Assembly: GCA_965223045.1 (NCBI GenBank)
Contig: CBDCVN010000013.1
Location: forward strand, 930,001 to 994,000
Origin: CBDCVN01 sp965223045
Lineage (GTDB): Bacteria; Deinococcota; Deinococci; Deinococcales; Trueperaceae
Length of the DNA: 64,000 nt
Direction of reading: 5' to 3'
The notes below the pieces were generated by a model. It worked only from the letters and a program-made list of their open reading frames with translations, was not told the origin of the DNA and ran no database searches. Below, piece by piece: positions 1-9,774 of this stretch. Positions within the stretch are counted from its first letter, which is position 1; each line of letters opens with the position of its first letter. Made by a program: the position numbers and the translations under genes.

Positions 1-905
1 GAAATGGTTATTTTACGGAAAACTGGCTTCTTCTCCTCACTTAAATTATCGAAATGCTCTTTTTTAAGTCTCTGACTGAAGTCTTTAATTGTTTCTTCTT
101 GCCCATTTACAATTACTTTATCATCTGCACAAAGTGTTCCTACATAGGGAAGTTTAAGTTCCTTGTCAATGAAACGACAAAAAGGAGCTGCTGTATACCA
201 TTTATCAAATACTATAGGCAGTTTCATCCTTGGATTACTTTCCTTCCATTTAGATAGCAATCTTTTTGCAATGTGAAACTTGCTTTCATACAAATCTGTG
301 ACACCATCTTTGTTTTGATGCCTTCTCCATAATCTTATCAAGTACTGTCGCCATTTTGCTTCATTAGTCTTTTTCAGTTCTAGCTTACTTTCCTTGATGG
401 GAATACCTAGCTCTGGCAGCCCCTCCTCTATTTTCTCAAGGTCAGCGGGTTTCCATAATTCAAATTCTACTGGATAGTCAGTTTGATCGTCACTATAGTG
501 TAACCCTACCAAATGGTGCGCCCAAACATGGCATCCTTTACTAGAATCATAAAGTTTTGCTATGCCTTTAAAGTGTTTGCCATAATGCTCAAGCAAAGTA
601 TCATCTATACTTAACACACCTTTAGGTTTGAAACGAGTACCTTCCAGACTTGCTAAAAGGTCTAAACGTTTTTGGTTTAGTTTCTCTTCACTAAAAGGGC
701 TTTTGTTTAACAAGCGATTAAGGCTGCTTTGATCACGGTTCTCAAAAATAATCAAGCGATTAATCCCCTCAACGGTTTTGTTTTCTGAAACAATAAGTCC
801 ACTTATATAACGTTTGAACTGTGTCATGGCTGAATCAGAGAAAATATCTTTAAAGAAATGTTCATAATGCTTAACAACTTCAGGGTAATCAAGCAGGGGT
901 ACCAT
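1..905 (-). CDS. DDE transposase, partial (runs off window start)
   Basis: An open minus-strand frame begins at the ATG at 903-905 and is still open at base 1, so the C-terminal end is missing. A strong Shine-Dalgarno (GGAGGTG, complement of 911-917) precedes the start. The protein reads MVPLLDYPEVVKHYEHFF at its N-terminus and then shows a VLSIDDT motif (about residue 101) and a VFDKWY motif (about residue 235). Both look like the first and second acidic positions of an IS4/IS701-type DDE nuclease. The third acidic residue would lie outside the window. The family assignment comes from motif recall, not a search. The element's right end should lie between 918 and about 1110, but I could not find it without the left end. 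Confidence 0.75.
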   Translation of the reverse strand, partial: MVPLLDYPEVVKHYEHFFKDIFSDSAMTQFKRYISGLIVSENKTVEGINRLIIFENRDQSSLNRLLNKSPFSEEKLNQKRLDLLASLEGTRFKPKGVLSIDDTLLEHYGKHFKGIAKLYDSSKGCHVWAHHLVGLHYSDDQTDYPVEFELWKPADLEKIEEGLPELGIPIKESKLELKKTNEAKWRQYLIRLWRRHQNKDGVTDLYESKFHIAKRLLSKWKESNPRMKLPIVFDKWYTAAPFCRFIDKELKLPYVGTLCADDKVIVNGQEETIKDFSQRLKKEHFDNLSEEKKPVFRKITI

Positions 906-1126
906 ATAATCACCTCCACGGTGTGTTTATACATTTTAGGAGGTGTTATTCATAATGTGAAGATTAGTAACAATTTGCTTTATCGGATATTAGCCTATTT
1001 TCGTTTTCCTGACATCGCAAAGGCCTCACTGCAAAAGTTGAGTTGGTAAATAACATTAATTAATTATTTGGATTGTACTTTGCTTAGCTTCAGTAATAGT
1101 CCAAACAAAGTTAACCTATCTGTTAG

Positions 1127-2011
1127 TTATTTTCTAAAACCTATTCGGAAATTTTTGGGCCAACTTCTTATTTCTATAGTAACGCTATCATCACCAGCAC
1201 TGACTACAAAATAAGAGGCCTGACTATCTGCTTCCCTAAAAAGCTTCCTTAAGGTTGCTCCAAAAGTGCCGTCACCAACTATATAGCTGCCGTTTATTAT
1301 CTCAATACCATCAGTAGCAGGGTCACCATCATAAAGGCTAATGTTTACCTCTATGCCATCAATGAGTCCATTAAGTAACTCTCTTAAATCTGTGTTGCGA
1401 GAGGACAAACGTCTGGTTTGACTTTCACCATTAGCTGTAATTACTAAGTAGTCAAAGTTATTATTTCCTGCTGTATCAACAAGAGCTGAGAAAGCATCAC
1501 GGAAGCTAGCTTCTCCAACAGTAAAGCTACTGCTAGTCACCAAAACACCACCATTTTCGGGATCACCACTAAACAGACTTAGTTCTACAACTGTGCCGTC
1601 TTCCAAGTTTTTCAGGACGGAATCTCGCTTACCTCTAAAATTATGGTTTTTGCTCCGCAACTCAATAGTGCGACTAGAATCATTAGCACTTATCACAGCA
1701 TAGTTGGCATCAGGAGTCGTTTTTCGCAACTCCCTCAGTGAGTTTCGTAAATTCTCCTCACCATAAGTAACAGTAGTACTAGCAAGCAAGGTACTATCTG
1801 GTCTTTCTGGATCACCTTTATAGAGTTCTATAGTTATTTCATTGCCCTCTTCTATTGCCAGATCTAATTCAACTAGACTTGAGACTTGCTCAACATCTGC
1901 ATCAATATTAGATTCAGTGTCGAGCACACTGTCAGGTGTTTGTGTAGTTGAGCAGGAAACTAAAAACCCAGCGATAGCTAGGATTATACTGTACAGCATT
2001 GTTTTATGCAC
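1127..2011 (-). CDS. Lipoprotein with three tandem ~70-residue repeats
   Basis: The 294-residue product starts with a signal peptide ending in a lipobox (FLVSC, Cys at about residue 20), so it should be lipid-anchored on the outer face of a membrane. After an acidic linker the chain holds three tandem repeats at about residues 52-133, 134-213 and 214-294. Each has the pattern [I/V]xLxxGDPxxxG, a VGExxFR-like turn, an Y[A/L/F]V[I/V][T/S]A strand and a final RxLRS-type strand, suggesting repeated small beta domains. I do not recognise the family. It stands alone, convergent with nothing, between a transposase and a non-coding stretch. No catalytic residues are evident; a binding or structural surface role is only an inference from the repeat architecture. 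Confidence 0.75.
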   Translation of the reverse strand: MHKTMLYSIILAIAGFLVSCSTTQTPDSVLDTESNIDADVEQVSSLVELDLAIEEGNEITIELYKGDPERPDSTLLASTTVTYGEENLRNSLRELRKTTPDANYAVISANDSSRTIELRSKNHNFRGKRDSVLKNLEDGTVVELSLFSGDPENGGVLVTSSSFTVGEASFRDAFSALVDTAGNNNFDYLVITANGESQTRRLSSRNTDLRELLNGLIDGIEVNISLYDGDPATDGIEIINGSYIVGDGTFGATLRKLFREADSQASYFVVSAGDDSVTIEIRSWPKNFRIGFRK

Positions 2012-2629
2012 TATATACTCCTTAAATTTTGTTTGCTCGAGTTATTCGAACAGAACAAGGGTAACAGCTGAGCATTTAGATTTTGTATAAGTAATATTTA
2101 GATTTTGTTTAGATGTAATTTGTGCTCGAGTTAGGTGCTATGGTGGCAATGCCAGTTATCGTGGCATTATTAACTGTTGCAAGCAAATTCTCTGATCCAC
2201 AGGCTTATTCTGGTACTGAACTAATTCTAGACAAAACTACGCTCCATAATGTTAAAGTATTCCTAAAGTGAGTGAGTTGCCTAGTGAACATTGAAAATTA
2301 TTAAGATATGTGGTGGCTTTACACACAAGCGTTGCACATGTAAAATTTTAAGCGTAGTAGCTAATAAAGCCAACATTAATAATTCAATAGGACAAAAACT
2401 GCCCTTGTAAGTGTCACTAAATAATTGAACAGACGTTTACATAATAATTTCTATGACCGTGAGTTCCACGGTGGCAACCTGTATAGGGGAAAGTGCTGAT
2501 CTTAGCAACAGTTTTGCTGAAAAAGTGAAACTCGCCTCTGTAAAGTAGGAATACAGCATTAATAGCTACCTATAGGTAGATTTGAGTAGCTCTATAAAAA
2601 CGGTGTTGTTTGTTATTCGGACTCTGACT
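2012..2629. other. Intergenic stretch with a 43-codon gene remnant
   Basis: No full gene is visible. A 43-codon plus-strand frame at 2140-2271 begins MVAMPVIVALLTVASKF and looks like a fragment of a membrane protein, but it lacks an obvious ribosome binding site. Two CTCGAG sites lie at about 2036 and 2124. The rest shows nothing recognisable. Confidence 0.35.
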
Positions 2630-4686
2630 ATGTATATGGTGAAACTGTATTTAATTATATGCTTTTCAATATCTTTTTGGGGAATTGCACAAAATGTTGA
2701 GATTACTTCATTAGACAAACCTGTAGATCTTTCTGGAGTTTGGAAATTTAAAATAGGTGATGATTTATCTTGGGCAGAACCAAATTTAGATGATACTGAC
2801 TGGGCTAAATTAAAAGTTCCACTCAATTGGGGAAAGCAAGGCTACGATGATTATGCAGGGTTTGCTTGGTATAGGCTTAATTTAACCTTTCTAAATCCTG
2901 AGCTGCCTTTGGATCAACTCTCAGTTACTATTGGCAAAGTGCATAGTGCATATGAACTTTATATAGGTGGAGAACTAGTTGGAGGTGTTGGGTCCTTACC
3001 ACCTAATCCTCAAATTCGTTATGATCAATATAAAACCTATAGAATTCCATCTGAAGCCATTAATTCTCAAGGACATCTCACCCTAGCAATACGTGTCTGG
3101 CGGTCAACTGTAATTCAGAATAGTTGGGAAGGTGGCCTTTATGAGGCTCCTTTACTATTAGGAATCAGTGATCAACTTAATCAGAACACATTACAAAGAC
3201 TATACACATCTTTATTTCTAGTCATCTTCTATTTTCTCATTGGGTTTTATCACATATTTCTGTATTGGCACAGTAAAAGCTTAGATGAATATCTTTGGTT
3301 TGGATTACTAACAATTTCTATTAGTGTTCAGACATTTATGACCAGCCAGTTACCACATGCTACTCAGCTTAATTATATACTACTTACTGGAATTACGCAC
3401 CCCTTAAAAAGTCTTTCACAAACAAAGTATTCCTGCATATACCTTTCTAAAGATGTGTGCAGGAATGATTTATTCTCTTAGAGCGTAAACTCTTTTCCAG
3501 ACAGGTTGAGGTATTATCTGACAAAAAGTATAAGTGTGGAATTACCCCAAAAAGTTTTTAGAGGCATTTTGAGGTGGGTAAGATTACTGTGCAGGAAATA
3601 GTAAAAAACGATTTTGCGTCAGAGGCACATCTTATGGCATGTGGTCGGCAAAAACCCTTATCTAGATGAGTAATTAGAGCCTGCGTAATTCCAGTACTTA
3701 AGAAAATTGAATTTAGTGTTGTAGGTATTATTCCAGCATTAGCCCTTGAGTTTTTCTGGCAGATTCTTTCAGTGCGCCCCAAACGCATTTTTCGACTCTA
3801 CCAGCTTTCCTTTTTAATGTTCCCCCTAATTACCATTGCTGTGCCGGGATTCTTGGCAAGTTTTAGGACGGGCATACTCTGGTATCCTTCGTCTATACTT
3901 ACCATTTTGGGAATTATTGGCATGTTGGCATATCACGCTTGGAAAGGCCATTCTGAGGCACGTACTATCCTTGTGGGAGCTTTCGTTCTTGCTTTAGCAT
4001 CTTTAAATGATATAGCTCACGAGTATCGAATATTAAACACAATCAGACTAGGTCATTTTGGTTTTGCTGCCCTAGTTTTCTCAATAACCCTTTCTCTTGC
4101 AAACCGCATAACACAAATCTTTTCAGATTTAGAGCAAAAAGTAGCTGAACGTACTAAAGAACTTCAAGAAGCAAATGGGAAACTCGAGCAAACTGCAAGC
4201 ATTGATTTTCTTACACAAATCTTTAACCGTAGAGCCTTTCTTGAAAGAGCGAAAAGTGAAATTGCTCGATTTGACCGAACAGGAAGACCTTTTTCTATTG
4301 TTTTATCAGATATAGATGACTTCAAGAAACTTAATGACACCTATGGACATGCCTGTGGTGATTATATACTCAAAGAAGTAGCAAAAGTGTTGTGCTCGAG
4401 CCTTAGAGAGATGGACTTTGTAGCTAGGTGGGGAGGCGAGGAGTTTATTATTTTGTTGGTAGAGACTAAATTAGATACTGCTGCAAAAGTGACAGAGAGA
4501 ATTTGTACACTAATCTCTAATGAAAATTACTATTTTGAAGGAAAATCTTTTCATATCTCTATGACATTTGGTATTAGTGAATTACAAGAAGACATAACAC
4601 TTGACGAATGCGTGAGTAATGCTGATAAAGCACTCTATAAGGGTAAAGAAGCTGGGAAAAACAGAGTTGTGGTTTACAATTCGTAA
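2630..4686 (+). pseudogene. Membrane sensor diguanylate cyclase (GGDEF), split by a MITE
   Basis: Removing the 308-bp element at 3387-3694 plus one TACTTA copy restores one 580-codon frame across 2630-4686. The order is: signal segment; an extracellular beta-sandwich resembling the carbohydrate-binding fold of 7TMR-DISM sensors (about residues 30-190, with LSGVWKFKIGDDLSW and AWYRLNL); several membrane helices; a short coiled coil (DLEQKVAERTKELQ); and a C-terminal GGDEF domain. The GGDEF domain has DIDDFKKLND, an RxxD inhibitory site (REMD) and the active motif GGEEF, so it should have made cyclic di-GMP under product control. As it stands, the N-terminal piece (ending 3481 in element sequence) has no output domain. 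A C-terminal piece starting near 3772 could still give a membrane-bound cyclase without the sensor. The ATG at 2630 was chosen over the upstream TTG at 2582 because it leads directly into the hydrophobic segment. Confidence 0.88.
3387..3694. mobile_element. MITE-A copy 1 (308 bp)
   Basis: Terminal inverted repeats CTGGAATTACGCA bound a 308-bp element with no transposase, flanked by the direct repeat TACTTA (3381-3386 and 3695-3700). A second copy in opposite orientation, base-for-base the same by eye and the same length, lies at 31606-31913. Excising element plus one TACTTA restores the host frame exactly, which fixes the ends. Internally there is a hairpin built on ATTCCTGCA / TGCAGGAAT. Confidence 0.9.
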
Positions 4687-4785
4687 CGAAAAAAGCCACT
4701 TTCCATTGTAAGTCACCTAAGGTTAAGAGATTGGATTGGATACTCTCATAATGCTCTAAGCATTGCCCACCTAATAAACAATACT

Positions 4786-5048
4786 TCACGCACTGACAAA
4801 GTTGGGGGTTAGGTTTTCAACCTTTAATCTTGGTCTTTCAGAGTCATTATAGGCTTCAGCACTAGCATAAGAGCTAAATGCACGTATTAGACCTTCAGCA
4901 GTAAAAGTGGTAATTGCATCTCTGACAACCCTGATTTATTCAATAAGTCCTCTATGGTCGAAACAGTGCGACAAGCGGTAAAAACCTTGACTTCATTGCG
5001 TGATAAGAATCTTTCATAAGGTATAGATTTGGCTCGTTTGTAATACAT
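4786..5048 (-). pseudogene. Frameshifted paralogue of the small helical gene at 10583-10900
   Basis: Reading from the ATG at 5048, the first part (MYYKRAKSIPYERFLSRNE) matches the intact gene at 10583-10900 closely. The frame is lost near 4920, and the rest (TAEGLIRAFSSYASAEAY, then ERPRLKVE) continues in another frame to a TGA at 4786-4788. The intact relative has 105 codons. The family is not recognised with confidence. The pattern LSRNE-KVFT-C is reminiscent of small winged-helix tails found at the ends of some B12/radical SAM peptide-modifying enzymes, but this is only recall. An IS630-like element sits 5 bp upstream of its start, cutting it off from its own promoter. Confidence 0.75.
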
Positions 5049-5528
5049 AATTATAGATGTCCAGATAAATTCTTTCCCTAAAACAGGAAAAATAATGCCA
5101 TGATAATTCCAATAATAACCCAAAGGAGACTAATCATGGCAAATAATGATAGCAAACAAAAACTAGAAGAACTACAAAGACTACGCCGTCGCTATAAAAA
5201 GGGAAATGATGCAAACGCTTTACTACGGACTCAAGCCCTTATAGCTCTGTATTCCGGCAAAGATATTAAGCTTGTAGCAGAAATGTTCGGTGTCTCAGTA
5301 AAAACAGTAAAAAACTGGCGAAAGAAGTTTGAAAAATCGCTTAACTTAGAAGATGAACAAAGAACTGGTAGGCCGCCTAAACTTTCTAAAGAGCAACTAG
5401 AGCTAATCAAGAAAATCATTACAGAGTTTAACCAGCAAGTTTGGGTTGCCAGAAGGGTCTTTACTCTCATAGAAAGCCTTTTTGGGGTATGTTTGTCAGT
5501 AAAGTATTTACCAGAGCTTTTAATATTA

Positions 5529-7048
5529 CAGCGCAATGTCATGGAATATAACTCCTAGACAATATAGCAAGAGTACGTTTTCGATGCGAAGCATAAGCAG
5601 TATAATTTCTGCGCTGATAGTAACGAATTAGATTTAGTGATTGAGCTATTGTCAATCTAGGTAACGGTATTGCTGCCTTGAGCAGCACTCTTGCCTGTGG
5701 CAAAGTTAAAGCTGGAGACTTTTCTCCTAACATTAAACGCATCCTCACCAGAAAATGATGTGCTAGACAAGTTAATAGTATATGGTGATGCCAACCTAAG
5801 TAGCTTCTAGTTTCGTAGTGATCAAGCCCCAGTTCTTCTTTTGATTCCTCAAACGATGTTTCTATCGGCCATCTCATTCCACTTAGCCACACTAATGTTT
5901 CTAGGCTGACTTCTTCTGAGTCATTGCACAAATAATAGCTTATCTCTCTTTTCTCATTTAGGTTACGCCGAATTACCAACCACAGTTCCACTGGCTCTTC
6001 TTCTCCCCTTGTTTCCCATATTCGCTCAAAGGCAAATTCACATACTATTGGCCCTTTACTTCCTTCTTTCACTACATGTTTACTCCATTTTTCTGCTTCT
6101 ATTTCCTTTGCTAACTCATCTATCCGTATTGATTCAATATTTGCCCTTGCTAGTTTCGGCTTCCTTCCCCTACCTTTATATTCAGGTACCTTGACCTCTG
6201 GCTTCTCCTTGTATACCTGCGTATCGCAAGATACTGCTGTAAAGTACTTTTTTCCTAATTCAGCTACTCCATCTCTAAACTCGATATTATTTCCATACAA
6301 TGCATCTGCTAGCACATATTCAAAGCTCAAATGCCCTCTCTCTTCTGTCTTTTTTATCATTCCTAACGCTATTTCTGGTTTGGTTCTAAATTCTAGATCC
6401 TTTGGCACTCCACATTCTTCCCTTTTTTGTTCATGCTCTTTATCAAACCATTGTTCTGGTAAGTACAACTGCCCTTCTGTTAAGGTATGTCCTTTGTTAC
6501 TGGCATACCCTAGGTATACTCCTACTTGACTGTTCTCCACTTTTCCTACTGATCCACAATATTGCCTTGCTACTCCTACTGAGCTTTTTCCTTGTTTTAC
6601 ATTCCCTGATTCATCAACTATCAGTACTCCATCATTACCTAAACTTTCTGCAATAAGTTTTTGATGCGTGTCAATCACAGGTTCTAACTGCCAAGGGCTT
6701 TGTCCTACAAAGTTTTGCATGCTACGGACATTCAGTCCTATTGATAGTGCCATTGCTTCTATATTTTTTCGATCAAGGTTGCTTAACAAACCTTTTAGAT
6801 AATGTCCTGTCCAGATCAAACTTTCAGGTCGTTTAAATGCTTCTTCAAACTCTGCTACGTATTCTTTGAGTTCTTTTGCTAGCGCTTCTATATCTGCTTC
6901 AACTAAGTTGCATTCTGGAGGACTTAAATTTACGGCCTCTTCTAATATTTCATTGTGTGCTTTATAAATGTTTTTCATAGCCTTAATTTATTATTCACAC
7001 TCGCACTTTTTTCGCACTTCCCCTTACTTAATATGCAACATTGCGCTG
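5529..7048 (-). mobile_element. IS701-like element, 1520 bp, nested in IS630
   Basis: Ends are CAGCGCAATGT (5529) and ACATTGCGCTG (ending 7048), flanked by TAATATTA on both sides (5521-5528 and 7049-7056). Because TAATATTA is itself palindromic, the exact split between terminal repeat and target duplication is ambiguous. IS701 members usually make 4-bp duplications, which would fit ATAT with repeats beginning TACAGCGC. Related ends occur in a small element at 18549-18735. Confidence 0.88.
5539..6978 (-). CDS. IS701-family transposase
   Basis: This 479-residue protein has the expected length and signature motifs of IS701 transposases: VLIVDESGNVKQGKSSVGVA (first acidic residue, about residue 122), VLADALYG (second, about 235) and SFEESKEELGL (third, about 388), followed by a conserved His-rich helix. 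The frame is complete, so the element may be active. The start is the ATG at 6978. The gene fills nearly the whole element, and its stop lies within 10 bp of the left end. It reads opposite to the IS630 transposase it interrupts. Confidence 0.9.
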   Translation of the reverse strand: MKNIYKAHNEILEEAVNLSPPECNLVEADIEALAKELKEYVAEFEEAFKRPESLIWTGHYLKGLLSNLDRKNIEAMALSIGLNVRSMQNFVGQSPWQLEPVIDTHQKLIAESLGNDGVLIVDESGNVKQGKSSVGVARQYCGSVGKVENSQVGVYLGYASNKGHTLTEGQLYLPEQWFDKEHEQKREECGVPKDLEFRTKPEIALGMIKKTEERGHLSFEYVLADALYGNNIEFRDGVAELGKKYFTAVSCDTQVYKEKPEVKVPEYKGRGRKPKLARANIESIRIDELAKEIEAEKWSKHVVKEGSKGPIVCEFAFERIWETRGEEEPVELWLVIRRNLNEKREISYYLCNDSEEVSLETLVWLSGMRWPIETSFEESKEELGLDHYETRSYLGWHHHILLTCLAHHFLVRMRLMLGEKSPALTLPQARVLLKAAIPLPRLTIAQSLNLIRYYQRRNYTAYASHRKRTLAILSRSYIP

Positions 7049-7931
7049 TAATATTAAGGAAACTGGGATTAAGTTTCCATAAAGCAATACATTTGCTGTA
7101 TAGGAAGAATGAAGAGAAGAGGCGAAAGTGGATACAAGAAACACTACCAAAGCTGTACGAGGAGAAGATAAAGGCAGGATGGAGGATATTTTATCAAGAT
7201 GAAGTAGGGTTCCAAACGCAGGGAACACTAGCGAGCACATGGGGGCTAAGAGGAGAAAAAGTAGAGATCAAGAACTATGGAAGACATGGGAGAGTAAATT
7301 TGATAGGGGCATTAGAGTTAGGGACAGGAGAATTCCATGGAGTGCTAACAAAGTTCAAGGTAAATGCTCAGAGGTTTAGAAGGTTTATCTGCCACATGAA
7401 AAGGGAGATGAGGGAAGCAAAGATAATGCTTATATGTGACAATGCACCATTTCACAGGGCGAAGTGGTTGCAAGAGTGGGTAAAAGAGAATTCAAAATGG
7501 TTGAGGTTAGAATTTCTACCGGGATACTCACCAGATTTCAACCCAATAGAAAGGCTATGGAAGTATTTAAAGAAGGAGTACATACATAATAAATGCTGGG
7601 AAACACAAGCAGATTTAAGGAAGCATTTGGAGGTAATGATGGAGGGAATACCAATGAGGGTAGAGGAAATAAAGGGAGTAATGAAAAAAGAGATAAAAAG
7701 ATTGAGGGAGGCATTTGAGTTTTATAAAACACCAGTACCAAAGGAATTAATGATTTGAGATAGTGTTAAGCGGGGAAAATAAGCAAGTTTTGTATAAGTT
7801 TTAGTTGGTTTACAAAAGAAGATTACACTGGGTAGTAGGTGTTCTATTGCCTAAGAAGCAATTATTCTTAGTGATTTTTCCTACCTTATTTCACTCTATG
7901 GATAAAAGGAAAAGATTTTTCTGGGTAACTA

Positions 7932-8472
7932 TACTCTCCATTTAATTTAAGATTTTGTTGCAACTAATTGCCTTCCTAGTTTTAGTTATTAAAGAGGTTA
8001 GATAGTAGCAGGATAAGAAACACAATTGTGATTTGGTTTTTGCTAAATTTCTTTTTAGATTAGTACTATCTAAATCCATAATCCTAAAATTATCATTGAA
8101 ACTATCATTTTTACTTACGTTATCATTACACTTTACTTACGATTGTCAAATTCTCATTATTAAATATTTCCAGAACATTGATAATTTATTTTTTCTAAAT
8201 ATCTTAATTTTTGCTTAATAATAGCTTTTATCCATTTGACAAGACCATATTCCATTAGGGCAGTAATTTAGTGATCTCGAGTAAGAATTAACGATTATCT
8301 AATTATCGTAGTTATATTTATATAAATCATTGATTTATATAAATATCTCGTTATAGAAAATTGTGCCAAAGCACTGTAACAAGGTATGACAATCAAAATC
8401 TCAACAGTTCATATCAAAGCTTAAAAATGATACAGTCCTACTAAGAAAAATTTTTTAACTTATAGTCTCATT
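7932..8472. other. AT-rich non-coding stretch
   Basis: Between the IS630 right end and the severed pirin tail I see no gene. The first ~20 bp is the original upstream sequence of the frameshifted paralogue at 4786-5048. The rest is very AT-rich and holds one large palindrome (8314-8346) and a CTCGAG at 8276. Confidence 0.5.
8314..8346. repeat. 33-bp AT-only palindrome
   Basis: A perfect inverted repeat, ATATTTATATAAATCA plus its complement around one central T. It could form a hairpin or cruciform between the converging stretch downstream of the pirin operon and the old upstream region of the next gene. There is no T-run, so a terminator role is uncertain. Confidence 0.6.
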
Positions 8473-8629
8473 TCAAACTTTCTTAGGGTAAGCAGGAGGA
8501 TATACAAGGCCGCTAAACATGCCTCCATCTGAGGTGAACCCAATTGATCGGACAAAAAATTAAGGTTAATTAAGACCTACTAAAATGATATCAAATTGAG
8601 ATTACATTGTTTGTAAGCTTGATAACAAC

Positions 8630-9466
8630 CTATCCTGTTATTATTGATTTAGTTTTCTCCTCTCTGTAAACTAATTCAGGCGTTTTGTACTGCAATGATT
8701 GATGCGGACGTTCACTGTTATAAAATTGTAAGTACTTTCCTATTTCTTCCCTTCCTTGCTCTATATTTTTGTATTCCTTTAGATATACTTCTTCATACTT
8801 TACCGTTCTCCACAACCTTTCTGTAAATATATTATCCATGTAGCACCCTCTTCCGTCCATGCTGATTGCTATTTCGTTTGCCTTCAATATATCCGTAAAC
8901 TCATGACTTGTGTACTGACTACCTTGATCTGTATTGAATATCTCTGGCTTCTCTCCTTCCAACGCCTCTTCTAATGCTTCTATACAAAACTCTGCTTTCA
9001 TGCTATTCGAAACTTCCCATGAAACAACATAACGGCTATACCAATCCATTACTACTACCAGATAGCAATATCCTCCTTGCAAACGTATATACGTAATATC
9101 ACTAGCCCATACCTGATTTGGTTTGTTTATGATTTTGTTTTTCAGAAGGTATGGGTAAATTTTATGTCCTTCCTTTGGTTTACTTAGTTTGGGTTTGGCA
9201 TATATAGCTTGCAAACCCATCAGACACATCAAACGATATACTCTTTTATGATTGACCTTATAGCTTTCTCTATTTAGCATTGCTGTTATCTTGCGATAAC
9301 CTAGAAAAGGATGATCTGTATACAACTCATCTATCCTTTGCATCAACTTTTCATTGAGGTCACTAATTCCTGTAGGTCGATAGTAATAACTACTACGATT
9401 CAGTCTCAGTAACTCACATTGCTTAGTAATGCTCAATTGAGGGTGCCTTGGATCGACTATCAACAT
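8630..9466 (-). CDS. IS3 OrfB integrase-core transposase (copy 1)
   Basis: The 278-residue catalytic part has the HTH_21 region (IDELYTDHPFLGYRKI) and an rve core with the DDE triad: D in VWASDITYI, D in FNTDQGSQYTS, E in NIFTERLWRTVKYEE. It is most likely made as an OrfAB fusion: a T TTT TTG heptamer at 9502-9508 in orfA allows a -1 slip and then reads VQRAQKLSQEER directly into this frame, giving 381 residues. The protein is the same in all three copies, so all three catalytic genes appear intact. Confidence 0.93.
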   Translation of the reverse strand: MLIVDPRHPQLSITKQCELLRLNRSSYYYRPTGISDLNEKLMQRIDELYTDHPFLGYRKITAMLNRESYKVNHKRVYRLMCLMGLQAIYAKPKLSKPKEGHKIYPYLLKNKIINKPNQVWASDITYIRLQGGYCYLVVVMDWYSRYVVSWEVSNSMKAEFCIEALEEALEGEKPEIFNTDQGSQYTSHEFTDILKANEIAISMDGRGCYMDNIFTERLWRTVKYEEVYLKEYKNIEQGREEIGKYLQFYNSERPHQSLQYKTPELVYREEKTKSIITG

Positions 9467-9480
9467 ACGTTCCTCTTGAC

Positions 9481-9774
9481 TCAGTTTTTGAGCCCTTTGG
9501 ACAAAAAATCTAGTTCCATTTTCAATTTGCCAATCTGTTCGTACAGTGCAGCCTCTCTACGTTCTTGCAGTTTGGCTTTCCTGCCCCTTAGTAGTGAAAA
9601 TCTTTCATGCAATGCTTCTGATCCAGCTTTTTTCCATTCTTTAATTTGAGTGGTGTGTACACCATATTGATTTGCTAATTCTGCAAGATTCTTCTCTCCA
9701 ACTATGGCTGCTGCTGCAACTTTAGCTTTGAATTCTTTCTTATATGTTTTTCTTATTCCTTTTGTCTGGCTCAT
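9481..9774 (-). CDS. IS3 OrfA helix-turn-helix protein (copy 1)
   Basis: This 97-residue HTH_8-type DNA-binding protein recognises the element's ends and supplies the N-terminal part of the OrfAB transposase. The helix-turn-helix covers about residues 20-60 (LAELANQYGVHTTQIKEW), followed by a leucine-rich coiled coil. Its last codons overlap the frameshift heptamer for OrfB. Start at ATG 9774, preceded by GGAG in the element leader. The protein is the same as that of copy 2. Confidence 0.93.
   Translation of the reverse strand: MSQTKGIRKTYKKEFKAKVAAAAIVGEKNLAELANQYGVHTTQIKEWKKAGSEALHERFSLLRGRKAKLQERREAALYEQIGKLKMELDFLSKGLKN

Larger units (their letters stand above)
5136..7758 (+). pseudogene. 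IS630-family transposase, interrupted by IS701-like element
   Basis: The first part (5136-5528) starts at an ATG preceded by AAAGGAGA and encodes a helix-turn-helix domain (FGVSVKTVKNWRKKF). The second part (7057-7758) carries the catalytic DDE set: D in FYQDEVGF, D in LICDNAPFH, E in NPIERLWKYLKKEY. Removing the insertion at 5529-7048 and one copy of TAATATTA gives a single 364-codon frame across the join (PELLI-LRKLGLSF). As it stands the transposase is inactive, so mobility of the outer element would need enzyme from elsewhere. The downstream fragment is open and could be translated only from an internal start. Confidence 0.88.
5054..7931 (+). mobile_element. IS630-like element with a nested IS701-like insertion
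   Basis: Imperfect terminal repeats read TAGATGTCCAGA from the left and TAGTTACCCAGA from the right (complement of 7920-7931). TA dinucleotides flank both ends (5052-5053 and 7932-7933), as expected for IS630/Tc1 elements. The join without the element (ACATAATTACTCTCCATTTAA) resembles the sequence upstream of the paralogous gene at 10900, which supports the boundaries. Without the nested IS701 the element is about 1350 bp. Confidence 0.75.

Noticed and set aside
3381..3700. Reading MITE-A as a TA-targeting Tc1/mariner-type element
   Set aside because: A 2-bp TA duplication would leave an in-frame TAA in the host gene; removing TACTTA restores the frame exactly.
6009..6656. Plus-strand open frames opposite the IS701 transposase
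   Set aside because: They are antisense shadows of the transposase.
8033..8218. 61-codon open frame in the AT-rich spacer
   Set aside because: Composition is random AT-rich, without ribosome site or recognisable motif.
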